A stretch of 14,700 nt of DNA from an uncultured Clostridia bacterium (lineage in GTDB: Bacteria; Bacillota; Clostridia; Lachnospirales; Lachnospiraceae). This document shows positions 1 through 7,290 of this stretch, piece after piece (within the stretch, counting starts at the first letter, position 1; each line of letters starts with the position of its first letter). Position numbers and translations under genes: made by a program. The notes under the pieces were generated by a model. It did not search any database. It worked only from the letters and a program-made list of their open reading frames with translations, and had not been told where the DNA came from. The DNA is taken from the NCBI GenBank assembly GCA_947178015.1, contig CAMWWW010000016.1:1-14700 (forward strand). The letters are read 5' to 3'.

Positions 1-107
1 TAGTCCTCAAGGCACCTATTGAAAAACGTCGGCGCTTAACGAGGTTTCTCACGAGCTTAGCGTCCGCTACGTTTTTCACTAAGCGAGAGCGGGGTGACGG
101 AGGACTA
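1..107. repeat. Imperfect long inverted repeat (hairpin), about 107 bases
   Basis: The outer arms TAGTCCTC (1-8) and GAGGACTA (100-107) are exact complements, and CACC/GGTG pairs lie just inside them (about 13-16 and 93-96). An inner pair GAAAAACGT (21-29) and ACGTTTTTC (69-77) is also exact. Inside that, CGCT (33-36) and AGCG (59-62) pair, with a short tip at 41-50. Positions 78-90 are an unpaired bulge. No reading frame explains this stretch. It lies downstream of the minus-strand ABC exporter genes, so their transcript could run into it. It has no run of T on either side typical of an intrinsic terminator. A dispersed intergenic repeat or small non-autonomous element is the likeliest reading; a structured RNA end is the alternative. 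The element may start left of the window. Confidence 0.55.
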
Positions 108-120
108 TAGGCGATTCTCT

Positions 121-166
121 GCGCGAACCTTTCTCGAAAATGATTATGCAAGTAACTCTTACAAAA
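121..166 (-). repeat. Dispersed repeat, left copy (inverted relative to the right-end copies)
   Basis: The core 129-162 matches the reverse complement of 14655-14688 at 30 of 34 positions by eye. Similarity continues weakly outward: GCG and neighbouring bases at 122-126, and on the inner side a TTTTG-like stretch with one base of indel. The TAA stop codon of the neighbouring ABC exporter gene (159-161 on the minus strand) lies inside the repeat. Read on the minus strand, this copy follows the ABC gene just as the right-hand copy follows the plus-strand methyltransferase gene. I do not recognise the family. Confidence 0.6.
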
Positions 167-1943
167 TGTTATACCATTTTGCCTGTGCTTGGTACATCTC
201 ATAATATAGCCCCTTCTTTTTCATCAGTTCCTCATGCTTTCCTTCCTCTGCAATTCTACCCTCGTCAAGCACTACAATGCGGTCTGCTATCTTTGCAGAT
301 CCTAGACGATGCGTGATAATCACTGCTGTCTTATCCTTAGAAAGCTCCATAAATTTTTGGTACACGGCTGTTTCCTCCAAAGGATCGATAGCCGCTGTCG
401 GCTCATCCAAAACAATGAGATTATGCTTTCTGTACAATCCCCTTGCAATCGCAAGCCTCTGCCATTGTCCGCCAGACAAATCGGTCCCGCCGAATTCCCT
501 TGCAAGCATTGTATCCAGTCCATGCTCAAAGGATCTTCCCTTCCAGTCAAGCTCTGCTTTCTGCAATACATCTTTCACCCGCTTCTCATCGACAGGATTC
601 AAACTGTCACTTAACACCACATTTTCTTGAACTTTCATCTTATACTTTTGAAATTTCTGAAATACAGCAGAAAAGTGCCCTGTTGAATCCCTTGGATTTA
701 AGTCCTTGGTATCCACGCCATCAATCAGCACACTGCCCTTCACAGGGCGGTAAATCCCCAGCAGCAACCTTGCAAATGTAGATTTCCCTGCGCCGTTACT
801 TCCGACGATCGCTATGGTTTCCCTCTCACCAATGGTCAGACTGAGATGATCAATGGAATTTTTTTTGGATTCTGGATAGGCAAATGTTACATCCCGAAAC
901 TCCACGCTCTTTCCGTCAGGAAATAAAGCTCCAGATTCTCTTTCTGGCAAAACGAGAAAAGCGAGATAATTCTCTGCGGTCCCAAGGCTTGACATTATAT
1001 TATTCATCTTAAAATTAAAAATCCGCTCCAATGTGTCCGACATACCATCTAAGGAGGAAACGATTGCCGCAAAAGCTCCAACGCCTACCCTGCCTGTCAT
1101 TAAATAATAGAATAATAAAATCAAAGTCCCTATATAGCCAGCCATAGATAAAAAACGCAGCCCTACATTCACTAATTCGGATTTCTTTGTTGTCTTCCAT
1201 GAAAGAGTTTTTACCATATCAAGACTTTCTATCAGCTTCCGATAGAAATATCCATAGCCTCCCAGCAGCCTTGTCTCTTTGACATATTCCCTGTCCGTAA
1301 TACATTTTCCATAGAAATCACTTTTTCTGCGGTAAGGTGCCGCACGATTTTCCAGATTTTTATGTATATGATAACGCACGGCTGCTCCTATAATATAAGG
1401 TACAAAAGAGAAAACTAGCATAATCAGCAGCCCCGGTTCAATGGAAAACATATACGCCCCCATAAAACCAAAATAAGAAAAAATCGTAAGAATCATCCCA
1501 AAGGACAGAGTAAATATTTCCACCGACGCTTCCAGACCTATTCCCGCTTTCTGAATATGATCCAAAAAACGATTATCCTCATAACAAATGGGGTCTATTC
1601 TGGCTGCCTTTTGATTTAACATTCCTCCCCCTGCCTGTTCAAGTTTATACACAAAGCTCTGCTCTGTAAGAGAATTGAACACATTCATAATAAACTGTAC
1701 GCTCAGACAGACACCAAGCATAATTCCTGCAAAACAAACTTCCTGAAAGACACCTCCGTTTACTAAACCTTCCGCTTTATCAAATAATTGCTGTTTAAAC
1801 CACACCGTTGCGCCTTGTGTAAATCCCGCAAGGGCAGCACATACTACCATAAGAAAAAATGCTCTTGGAATTTGAAAACACGAGATGCCTGCCATAGTCT
1901 TTATCAACTGAAAATACCCCTGCTTTTTACTCTTCTTGCTCAC
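159..1943 (-). CDS. ABC exporter half-transporter, permease fused to ATPase (second gene of pair)
   Basis: This is a membrane exporter half-subunit of the MdlB/type IV ABC exporter group, about 594 residues, which is normal for the family. The N-terminal part (about 25-310) carries the hydrophobic membrane segments. The ATPase domain follows, with Walker A GSNGAGKST (381-389), Q-loop Q429, signature LSGGQ (489-493), Walker B with D513 and catalytic E514 in VLDEPTAAID, and switch H545. I chose the GTG at 1943 because AAGGGAG lies 8 bases upstream; the ATG at 1967 (602 residues) is the alternative. The start overlaps the end of the preceding ABC gene by 17 bases, which implies co-translation and a heterodimer with it. 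Both partners keep the catalytic glutamate. The exported substrate cannot be read from sequence; drugs, peptides or lipids are possible. The stop codon lies within a dispersed repeat. Confidence 0.9.
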   Translation of the reverse strand: MSKKSKKQGYFQLIKTMAGISCFQIPRAFFLMVVCAALAGFTQGATVWFKQQLFDKAEGLVNGGVFQEVCFAGIMLGVCLSVQFIMNVFNSLTEQSFVYKLEQAGGGMLNQKAARIDPICYEDNRFLDHIQKAGIGLEASVEIFTLSFGMILTIFSYFGFMGAYMFSIEPGLLIMLVFSFVPYIIGAAVRYHIHKNLENRAAPYRRKSDFYGKCITDREYVKETRLLGGYGYFYRKLIESLDMVKTLSWKTTKKSELVNVGLRFLSMAGYIGTLILLFYYLMTGRVGVGAFAAIVSSLDGMSDTLERIFNFKMNNIMSSLGTAENYLAFLVLPERESGALFPDGKSVEFRDVTFAYPESKKNSIDHLSLTIGERETIAIVGSNGAGKSTFARLLLGIYRPVKGSVLIDGVDTKDLNPRDSTGHFSAVFQKFQKYKMKVQENVVLSDSLNPVDEKRVKDVLQKAELDWKGRSFEHGLDTMLAREFGGTDLSGGQWQRLAIARGLYRKHNLIVLDEPTAAIDPLEETAVYQKFMELSKDKTAVIITHRLGSAKIADRIVVLDEGRIAEEGKHEELMKKKGLYYEMYQAQAKWYNIL

Positions 1944-3795
1944 TCTCTGCACTCCCTTTCCAAGCATTTTCCTTATCGGTCTCCTGAGCCTCCCTCTCAT
2001 ACCAGCCCTTCTGACTCTCAAACATCCGCTGATACAAGCCATGCCGCTCCATCAATTCTTTATGTGTGCCGGACTCCAATACCCCTCCATCCTGCAAAAC
2101 AAAAATCTTATCCGCCAGCTTAGTAGAGCCCAAACGATGACTGATAAATATCGTCGTTCTTCCCTCGCTCATACGCTCAAATTCCTCGTACAGTCGACTC
2201 TCACTAATTGGATCAAGAGCTGCCGTAGGCTCGTCCAAAATCTGAACAGGAGCCGGATTGATAAGGCTTCTCGCCATAGCGATCCGCTGCCACTGACCAC
2301 CAGACAGATCCACACTTCCACTTTCCAGCTTACCAAGCGGAGTATCAAATCCTTTGGGCAGAGCAGATAATTCTTCATAGATTCCAAGATCTCTTGTATA
2401 CTGTTCCATTTGCCTGCCGGCTTCCTTATCCTCCATCTTACGAATATTTCCAATTAAAATATTATTTGCCACAGTATCCTGATATCTGGCAAAATCTTGA
2501 TAAACATTCGAAAATACAGACTTTATCTGTGCTGATGTATAACTTTTTATATCTTTGCCATTTAGAAGGATAGTGCCCTCATACGCATCATACAATCCTG
2601 TAAAAAGCTTTGTCACTGTAGTCTTTCCAGCACCATTTTCACCTACAAACGAATAATGACGCCCGCTCTTTATCTCCATGCACATATCCTTCAATATGTA
2701 ATTTTCTGTTCCCGGATAGCGGAAAGAGACATGATCCAACTTTAGACTTTCAAAGTAAAACGGCTCCTCTGCCGGCAGATCATTCGTTCCCTCTATTTCC
2801 TCAAGAGCAGCAAACGCTGTCAGATCTTTAAAAAATGCGATATACCTTGATATGCCAAGGATACTATACCCCAATTCATTGTACATTATATTGACCACAT
2901 CATAAATTGCCTTAGAAAGCGCGATAAATATACCCACTCCAAGCTTCCCTTGAGAAAGCTCCCAAATAAGAAAAAGCACCATAATCGTTGATATAATATT
3001 CGTCAATATACTGCTTCCTGATTTTCTGAACTCCTGCATCGCCTGCGCCTTTAGATGAATGATTCGGCCGCCTTCCTTCTGCTTGTTCCACTCCTGATTC
3101 ACATGCTCTGTATATGCAAAAAGCGTTCTCTCATCCACAAATTCTCTCCCAGACATAATCTCTTGAAGATACTCTCCACGTCTCTCATATGCAGAAGCAT
3201 CCTGATATGCTTTATAAACTCGCCCTCCGCCCTTTGCAGAGACATATAATAACGGCAGCATAATAAGTAACATCAATAATCCCAGCCACATGCTCTCCGC
3301 AAAAATAATTAGAAGAACTCCTCCAATCCGCACCATAGACATTAGAAAATCACAGGTATCGGGAAGCATCCTTGCTATATTTCTATTCAGCTCTTCACTA
3401 ACTCTCTTGGACAGCTCCCACGCCTTGCTGTTCTCCACAAGACGATAATGAATTCGTGATCTCTTCTTTACCGTCTCTCTTTTTACCTGATATTCCGCGC
3501 TGATCAGAAGCTTTACACTTGGTATTCTTCCCAGATTCCAGCCCATGCGCTTCCAGATAATAATAAGAAGCATAACAGCCAGAAGCGGATATACACTGCG
3601 GATACTGTTCTTTCCAACGGCACAGGCGAGCACTGTATCAATAAATTTCGCCTCCACCAATACCCACAGCACATTCACTACACCAGTCAGCAACTTTTGC
3701 CCAACTACTGCAGCCGTACAGAGCGGTTCGCATAAAAAAGGAAGTCTAAGCAAATCCTTCCAATCATAAGTGCGTGTTCTCAATTCAAAACTCAT
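1927..3795 (-). CDS. ABC exporter half-transporter, permease fused to ATPase (first gene of pair)
   Basis: This is the partner half-exporter, about 622 residues. Hydrophobic stretches at roughly 30-57, 68-82, 155-185 and 264-300 form the membrane domain. The ATPase domain has Walker A GENGAGKTT (385-393), Q433, signature LSGGQ (497-501), Walker B QILDEP with D521/E522 and switch H553. Every ATPase motif is consensus, so neither site of the predicted heterodimer looks degenerate. The ATG at 3795 is chosen because AAGGAG sits 7 bases upstream; an in-frame ATG at 3846 would add 17 residues unlike the family and lacks such a site. The gene is first of a two-gene unit with the following ABC gene, and the XRE regulator gene lies 163 bases upstream on the same strand. 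The two exporters share NBD features (SGGQWQR, SHRLGS or THRLGS), so they are likely ancient duplicates. Substrate unknown. Confidence 0.92.
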   Translation of the reverse strand: MSFELRTRTYDWKDLLRLPFLCEPLCTAAVVGQKLLTGVVNVLWVLVEAKFIDTVLACAVGKNSIRSVYPLLAVMLLIIIWKRMGWNLGRIPSVKLLISAEYQVKRETVKKRSRIHYRLVENSKAWELSKRVSEELNRNIARMLPDTCDFLMSMVRIGGVLLIIFAESMWLGLLMLLIMLPLLYVSAKGGGRVYKAYQDASAYERRGEYLQEIMSGREFVDERTLFAYTEHVNQEWNKQKEGGRIIHLKAQAMQEFRKSGSSILTNIISTIMVLFLIWELSQGKLGVGIFIALSKAIYDVVNIMYNELGYSILGISRYIAFFKDLTAFAALEEIEGTNDLPAEEPFYFESLKLDHVSFRYPGTENYILKDMCMEIKSGRHYSFVGENGAGKTTVTKLFTGLYDAYEGTILLNGKDIKSYTSAQIKSVFSNVYQDFARYQDTVANNILIGNIRKMEDKEAGRQMEQYTRDLGIYEELSALPKGFDTPLGKLESGSVDLSGGQWQRIAMARSLINPAPVQILDEPTAALDPISESRLYEEFERMSEGRTTIFISHRLGSTKLADKIFVLQDGGVLESGTHKELMERHGLYQRMFESQKGWYEREAQETDKENAWKGSAESEQEE

Positions 3796-3830
3796 AACAA
3801 TTCTCCTTTTCCTCAGATTTGCAGAAACCC

Positions 3831-3890
3831 CTATGCAATCGCGCATTTATTTTGAATCGTCCATTTTTCGGACACTTGGGCGTTATTCAT
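3831..3890 (-). CDS. Possible 19-residue leader peptide ORF upstream of ABC exporter pair
   Basis: An ATG at 3890 opens 19 codons (reading MNNAQVSEKWTIQNKCAIA) ending in TAG at 3831. An AAAGGGG purine run lies about 11-12 bases upstream of it, and the ORF ends 35 bases before the ABC gene's start. Small hairpin-capable pairs flank or lie within it: GGGG/CCCC at 3893-3906 and GTCC/GGAC at 3860-3874. This arrangement resembles leader ORFs that control exporter or resistance genes by ribosome stalling, but an ORF this short can occur by chance and I do not recognise the peptide. Low confidence. Confidence 0.2.
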   Translation of the reverse strand: MNNAQVSEKWTIQNKCAIA

Positions 3891-3958
3891 CGGGGATTTC
3901 ACCCCTTTGTTGGAACAGGCTCATAAAGGATAGTTTTTCACAATAACTTCAGAGTGCA

Positions 3959-4738
3959 CTACAAATATTTCTCAATAATAAACTTAGAAAGTATTTGTTT
4001 TCCTACAAATGGCAGAATAGGAGCAATCGCCTCTAATCCATTTTTCTGAATTTCTTCCTCGGCAATTTTTTGAATCGTTTCCCTTTTTATAAAAGGCATA
4101 ATATTCTCTATCGCTTTTAGGCCGACTTTATGGTACTCTTTCTCTGCCAGCTCCGATATCTTTTCTCTGCTTACAAAGGGAGCAATATCCTCAATATCCG
4201 CACACTTTCCTCCCTGCTCTAATATTTTTTCTACAACTTTGTCTGCGACCCTTGCGCTGACGAAAGGCAATGCGTCTTCTAGATTGTTATACTGTCCTTC
4301 TTCGACTGCTTTCATCACCAAGCGATCGCTGACCTCCCTCTCAATAAATGGAAGAATACTAGAAATCTCGTTCCAATCTATCTTCTTTGTTTTTTCCAAA
4401 ATATTGCCTACCTGCGCCGGCTTCAGTACAGGTGCCACTTCGCTGAGCTCCTTCATGTCCACAGGATGATTCTCTATATACTCTTCTACTTTCTCATTTG
4501 CAGCACTTTCAAGAAGCTTTGCTACATCAGATTCCTCACCAAGAAGCTCCCCAAGCGTCACATCAAATATCTGTATTAACTCTGGAAGTTTCGATATATC
4601 TGGCATAGTATTTCCGCGCTCCCAGTTACTAACCGCCTGATAGCTGATTCCAAGCTTATCTGCAAGCTCCATCTGTGTCATGTTCTTTCCTCTTCTTAAT
4701 TCGGCAATCTTTCCTCCAATATTTCTCAAATTAAACAT
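3959..4738 (-). CDS. XRE-family transcriptional regulator with C-terminal 28-residue helical repeats
   Basis: The protein is 259 residues. Residues about 7-66 are a Cro/CI-type helix-turn-helix (TQMELADKLGISYQAVSNWE), the DNA-binding part. After a linker, the rest is a tandem array with a near-constant period: a PF(I/V) motif recurs at residues 130, 158, 187, 215 and 243, with a weaker related unit near 102 (APVL). Each unit reads roughly as an acidic helix, then LPFI, then RE followed by a second helix. This looks like a helical solenoid that could sense a ligand or bind a partner. A purine-rich site (AAAGGGG) lies about 11 bases before the ATG. Its promoter has TATAAT at 4790-4795. The gene is upstream of the ABC exporter pair on the same strand and could regulate it, which is an inference from position. 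No terminator was seen after the stop. Confidence 0.85.
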   Translation of the reverse strand: MFNLRNIGGKIAELRRGKNMTQMELADKLGISYQAVSNWERGNTMPDISKLPELIQIFDVTLGELLGEESDVAKLLESAANEKVEEYIENHPVDMKELSEVAPVLKPAQVGNILEKTKKIDWNEISSILPFIEREVSDRLVMKAVEEGQYNNLEDALPFVSARVADKVVEKILEQGGKCADIEDIAPFVSREKISELAEKEYHKVGLKAIENIMPFIKRETIQKIAEEEIQKNGLEAIAPILPFVGKQILSKFIIEKYL

Positions 4739-4789
4739 AGTATGTTATTCCCCTTTCTCTTAGCTGTACCATGTCTACGTTACGAGGTC

Positions 4790-4819
4790 ATTATAAAATA
4801 ATATTGGCAGAAAGTCCAA
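4790..4819 (-). promoter_or_regulatory. Predicted sigma-A promoter of the XRE regulator gene
   Basis: On the minus strand a perfect TATAAT (-10, at 4790-4795) is preceded by TTGGAC (4814-4819) with an 18-base spacer. It lies about 50 bases upstream of the XRE start codon. The -10 box is consensus; the -35 box is only a partial match. Confidence 0.55.
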
Positions 4820-4825
4820 CATGTA

Positions 4826-4859
4826 GTACTTGAGTTTTCCTTTTTTGCAATTCAAGTAC
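4826..4859. promoter_or_regulatory. Inverted repeat between divergent genes, possible operator
   Basis: GTACTTGA (4826-4833) and TCAAGTAC (4852-4859) are exact 8-base complements separated by 18 bases that include a T-rich run. The half-site spacing of 26 bases would put both arms on about the same DNA face. It sits just upstream of the -35 box of the XRE gene, so autoregulation is possible. The role is inferred only from position and symmetry. Confidence 0.35.
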
Positions 4860-4940
4860 AAGTTGAATATAAAGCATATAGATAGCAAGAACAAGTTTTA
4901 TGCATATTTATTTTATCTGGGAGAAATTTCTGCTTTTCCA

Positions 4941-4969
4941 TTTCAATTTCACGAAACCTGCGATATAAT
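4941..4969 (+). promoter_or_regulatory. Predicted promoter of the RlmI-type methyltransferase gene
   Basis: TATAAT at 4964-4969 is a perfect -10 box; TTTCAA at 4941-4946 is a weak -35 box with a 17-base spacer. It would give a leader of about 50 bases before the ATG at 5028. Confidence 0.5.
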
Positions 4970-5027
4970 AGTTACGTTTGATACGCACTGTTGTTTAAAT
5001 AAAAAATATGGAAGAGAGGAGTCCAGC

Positions 5028-5888
5028 ATGTGGGTTGCAAATAAATGGAAGGACTATGAAATTCTTGATACATCAAATGGAGAAAAGCTAGAGAGATGGG
5101 GAACTTATCTATTGATACGCCCTGATCCGCAAGTGATATGGAATACACCAAAGTTCCACAAGGGCTGGAAAAATAAAAATGGTCATTATCATCGAAGCAA
5201 TAAAGGTGGCGGGGAATGGGAGTTTTTTCATCTGCCAGAACAATGGACCATCTCCTACCAGAATCTCACTTTTCACCTAAAGCCCTTTAGCTTCAAGCAT
5301 ACCGGCCTCTTTCCAGAGCAGGCTGCCAACTGGGACTGGTTTTCAGAAAAAATCCATCGTGCCGGGCGCCCCATCAAAGTCTTAAATCTTTTTGCCTACA
5401 CAGGAGGCGCAACGCTTGCTGCGGCAAAAGCAGGCGCCGCCGTCACTCATGTAGACGCCTCTAAGGGAATGGTGACATGGGCAAAAGAAAACGCTGCATC
5501 CAGCGGCCTTGCTGATGCACCTATCCGATGGATTGTCGATGATTGTGCAAAATTTGTGGAGCGCGAGATTCGTCGTGGTAATCATTATGATGCCATTATT
5601 ATGGACCCTCCCTCTTATGGAAGAGGACCTAAAGGAGAAATATGGAAAATAGAAGATGCCATCCACCCTCTGGTACAGCTTTGTGCCAAGCTGTTGTCGG
5701 ATGAACCGCTCTTTTTTCTGATTAATTCCTACACGACAGGTTTTGCACCCTCTGTCCTAAGCTACTTGCTTGGCTGCGAAATCGTGCCAAAATATGGCGG
5801 ACATATACAGGCAGACGAAATTGGTCTACCTGTAACACAGACGAAACTAACTCTTCCTTGTGGTTCTTCTGGGCGCTGGGAGAGGTAA
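5028..5888 (+). CDS. Class I SAM-dependent methyltransferase, RlmI-like (probable RNA methyltransferase)
   Basis: A 286-residue Rossmann-fold methyltransferase. Motif I is VLNLFAYTG (118-126); the acidic residue likely to bind the ribose of SAM is D143 in THVDAS; D171/D172 follow as motif III; and motif IV is DPPSYGRG (193-200), typical of the COG1092 group that methylates rRNA. In that group RlmI makes m5C in 23S rRNA. This protein lacks an obvious N-terminal PUA domain; residues 1-110 instead hold a Trp-rich segment. The exact substrate is therefore open. The ATG at 5028 is chosen for the GAGAGGAG site 6 bases upstream; the longer ORF from 4830 has no good site and AT-rich filler before it. 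It is monocistronic, divergent from the XRE gene and convergent with the AI-2E permease gene, with a strong hairpin just after it. Confidence 0.85.
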   Translation: MWVANKWKDYEILDTSNGEKLERWGTYLLIRPDPQVIWNTPKFHKGWKNKNGHYHRSNKGGGEWEFFHLPEQWTISYQNLTFHLKPFSFKHTGLFPEQAANWDWFSEKIHRAGRPIKVLNLFAYTGGATLAAAKAGAAVTHVDASKGMVTWAKENAASSGLADAPIRWIVDDCAKFVEREIRRGNHYDAIIMDPPSYGRGPKGEIWKIEDAIHPLVQLCAKLLSDEPLFFLINSYTTGFAPSVLSYLLGCEIVPKYGGHIQADEIGLPVTQTKLTLPCGSSGRWER

Positions 5889-5892
5889 TATT

Positions 5893-5931
5893 AAGAACCC
5901 AGATTTTCAAGATGGGAAAATCTGGGTTCTT
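5893..5931. terminator. Hairpin at convergent gene junction, probable bidirectional terminator
   Basis: A perfect 15-base stem (5893-5907 with 5917-5931, AAGAACCCAGATTTT and its complement) encloses a 9-base loop. It lies five bases after the plus-strand methyltransferase stop and 17 bases past the stop of the minus-strand AI-2E gene. The flanking T-tracts are short (TTAAG on one side, TTAATATTA on the other), so it may end transcription imperfectly. Confidence 0.75.
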
Positions 5932-5947
5932 TAAGAAAAGACTGCAT

Positions 5948-7267
5948 TTAGTTTTTATTTTTTTCTTTTGATTCTTCTGTATCTTTATCTTTTTTTCTTA
6001 TTTTTTTCAATAATCCATCGTTCAGTTCTATTTCTTGGTGATATATAAGTTTATTGTTCTCGCCCACATATTCCACCGTGCAATAATCTTCTGAGGCAAC
6101 TGGCAGTTTTTTTCTGGCGAGCAGCCACTCTATTAATGTTTTGATCATATAGTAGATCACGGCAAATACTGGAACTCCTAACAGCATCCCTGCAAATCCA
6201 AATAGTCCGCCGCCCAATAGAATGGAAAATACCACCCAGAAGGCAGATAGTCCTGTGGAATTGCCTAAAATCTTTGGTCCAAGAATATTTCCATCTATCT
6301 GTTGTAAAATAATAATAAATACTACAAAACACAGGCACTGTTTCCAGTCAACCAAAAGAATTAAAAATGCACTTGGTATTGCACCGATATATGGTCCAAA
6401 AAAAGGGATTATATTTGTCACTCCGACAATCACGCTGACCAGCACCATATATGGCGTTCTCATAATATATAATCCAATAAAGCAGATAATTCCTATAATC
6501 AGAGAGTCTAGCAGCTTTCCTGATATAAAGCCGCCGAAGATGCGGTTGCTCTGACGCATAATCGTCAATATATTATTTGCCACATTCGGCTTAAACAGTG
6601 CATAGAGCATTTTCTTTCCTTGTCCTATGAATTTCTCTTTGCTCATCAGTACATAGATGGAGACGATAACGCCGATCATCATATTTAGAAAAGAATTAAA
6701 TACGCTGATAATGATATTGGTCAGGTTGGAGAGCAGAATATTCATCTGCGGAATCAGATCGGTGCTGATAAAGCTCTCCATATGTTCCATAATCTTTCCG
6801 TATGCTTCCCCTGAAAGCACCTGTATTTCAGGATGTTCTTTTAACAGGTTATCAACGAAGCTTTGTACCTCCCTGACATAAAAGGGAAAAGAATCGATCA
6901 TGGTCGCGATGCTTTCTACAAGTCTTGGCAGCACGAGAAGCAGCAGCCCGCACACAATTATTACCGCTATCACAAGTGCGATTAAGATTGAGAGCCCCTT
7001 GGCTATTCTCTCTGCGCGCTTATCATTTTTCATGCGCTCTTTGAGAATAATCGACAGTCTGCGGTTCCAAAAGCTCTCGATAGGTCCCAACAGATAAGCG
7101 ATCACCAAACCATAAATAATCGGCGATAATATCTTTAATATTTTTCCAAACAGTGCTCCTACGTCATGAAGCCGAAAGATAAAAAAGAAAAATAGTACGC
7201 TCGCAGCCACCACGCAAAAGGCTGTTATCCCCCACATTGCAAATTTTTTCTCATTTTCTTTAAACAT
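5948..7267 (-). CDS. AI-2E family permease (PF01594-type membrane protein)
   Basis: A 439-residue polytopic membrane protein. Hydrophobic segments lie at about 10-32, 45-62, 92-115, 185-208, 252-270, 272-305, 308-324 and 340-380. The central conserved part has VTNIIPFFGPYIGAIPS (283-299) followed by QQIDGNILGPKILG (322-335) and a Gly-rich helix GGGLFGFAGMLLGVP, all hallmarks of the AI-2E transporter family. The C-terminal about 40 residues are charged and soluble. Despite the family name, members have diverse roles (some are Na+/H+ exchangers), so the substrate is not assigned. The ATG at 7267 follows AGGGGG by 6-7 bases. The gene is last in the minus-strand efflux operon, 23 bases after the TolC-like gene, so it is probably co-transcribed with an adaptor, ATPase, permease and TolC-like protein. 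That linkage is unusual. Confidence 0.88.
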   Translation of the reverse strand: MFKENEKKFAMWGITAFCVVAASVLFFFFIFRLHDVGALFGKILKILSPIIYGLVIAYLLGPIESFWNRRLSIILKERMKNDKRAERIAKGLSILIALVIAVIIVCGLLLLVLPRLVESIATMIDSFPFYVREVQSFVDNLLKEHPEIQVLSGEAYGKIMEHMESFISTDLIPQMNILLSNLTNIIISVFNSFLNMMIGVIVSIYVLMSKEKFIGQGKKMLYALFKPNVANNILTIMRQSNRIFGGFISGKLLDSLIIGIICFIGLYIMRTPYMVLVSVIVGVTNIIPFFGPYIGAIPSAFLILLVDWKQCLCFVVFIIILQQIDGNILGPKILGNSTGLSAFWVVFSILLGGGLFGFAGMLLGVPVFAVIYYMIKTLIEWLLARKKLPVASEDYCTVEYVGENNKLIYHQEIELNDGLLKKIRKKDKDTEESKEKNKN

Positions 7268-7290
7268 TCGTAATCCCCCTGCCGCTTATC

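Noticed and set aside
1..158. Group II intron end or CRISPR-type repeat at the left edge
   Set aside because: The domain V pattern of group II introns is not present and there are no regularly spaced identical repeats; only a hairpin is supported.
277..781. Several plus-strand ORFs of 100-117 codons opposite the ABC exporter gene
   Set aside because: They lie entirely antisense to a gene with clear ATPase motifs, have no ribosome binding site I could find, and their protein text has no domain pattern.
4830..5027. N-terminal extension of the methyltransferase by 66 residues from an ATG at 4830
   Set aside because: The stretch covers the inverted repeat and the TATAAT promoter, has no ribosome binding site, and the GAGAGGAG site clearly marks the ATG at 5028.
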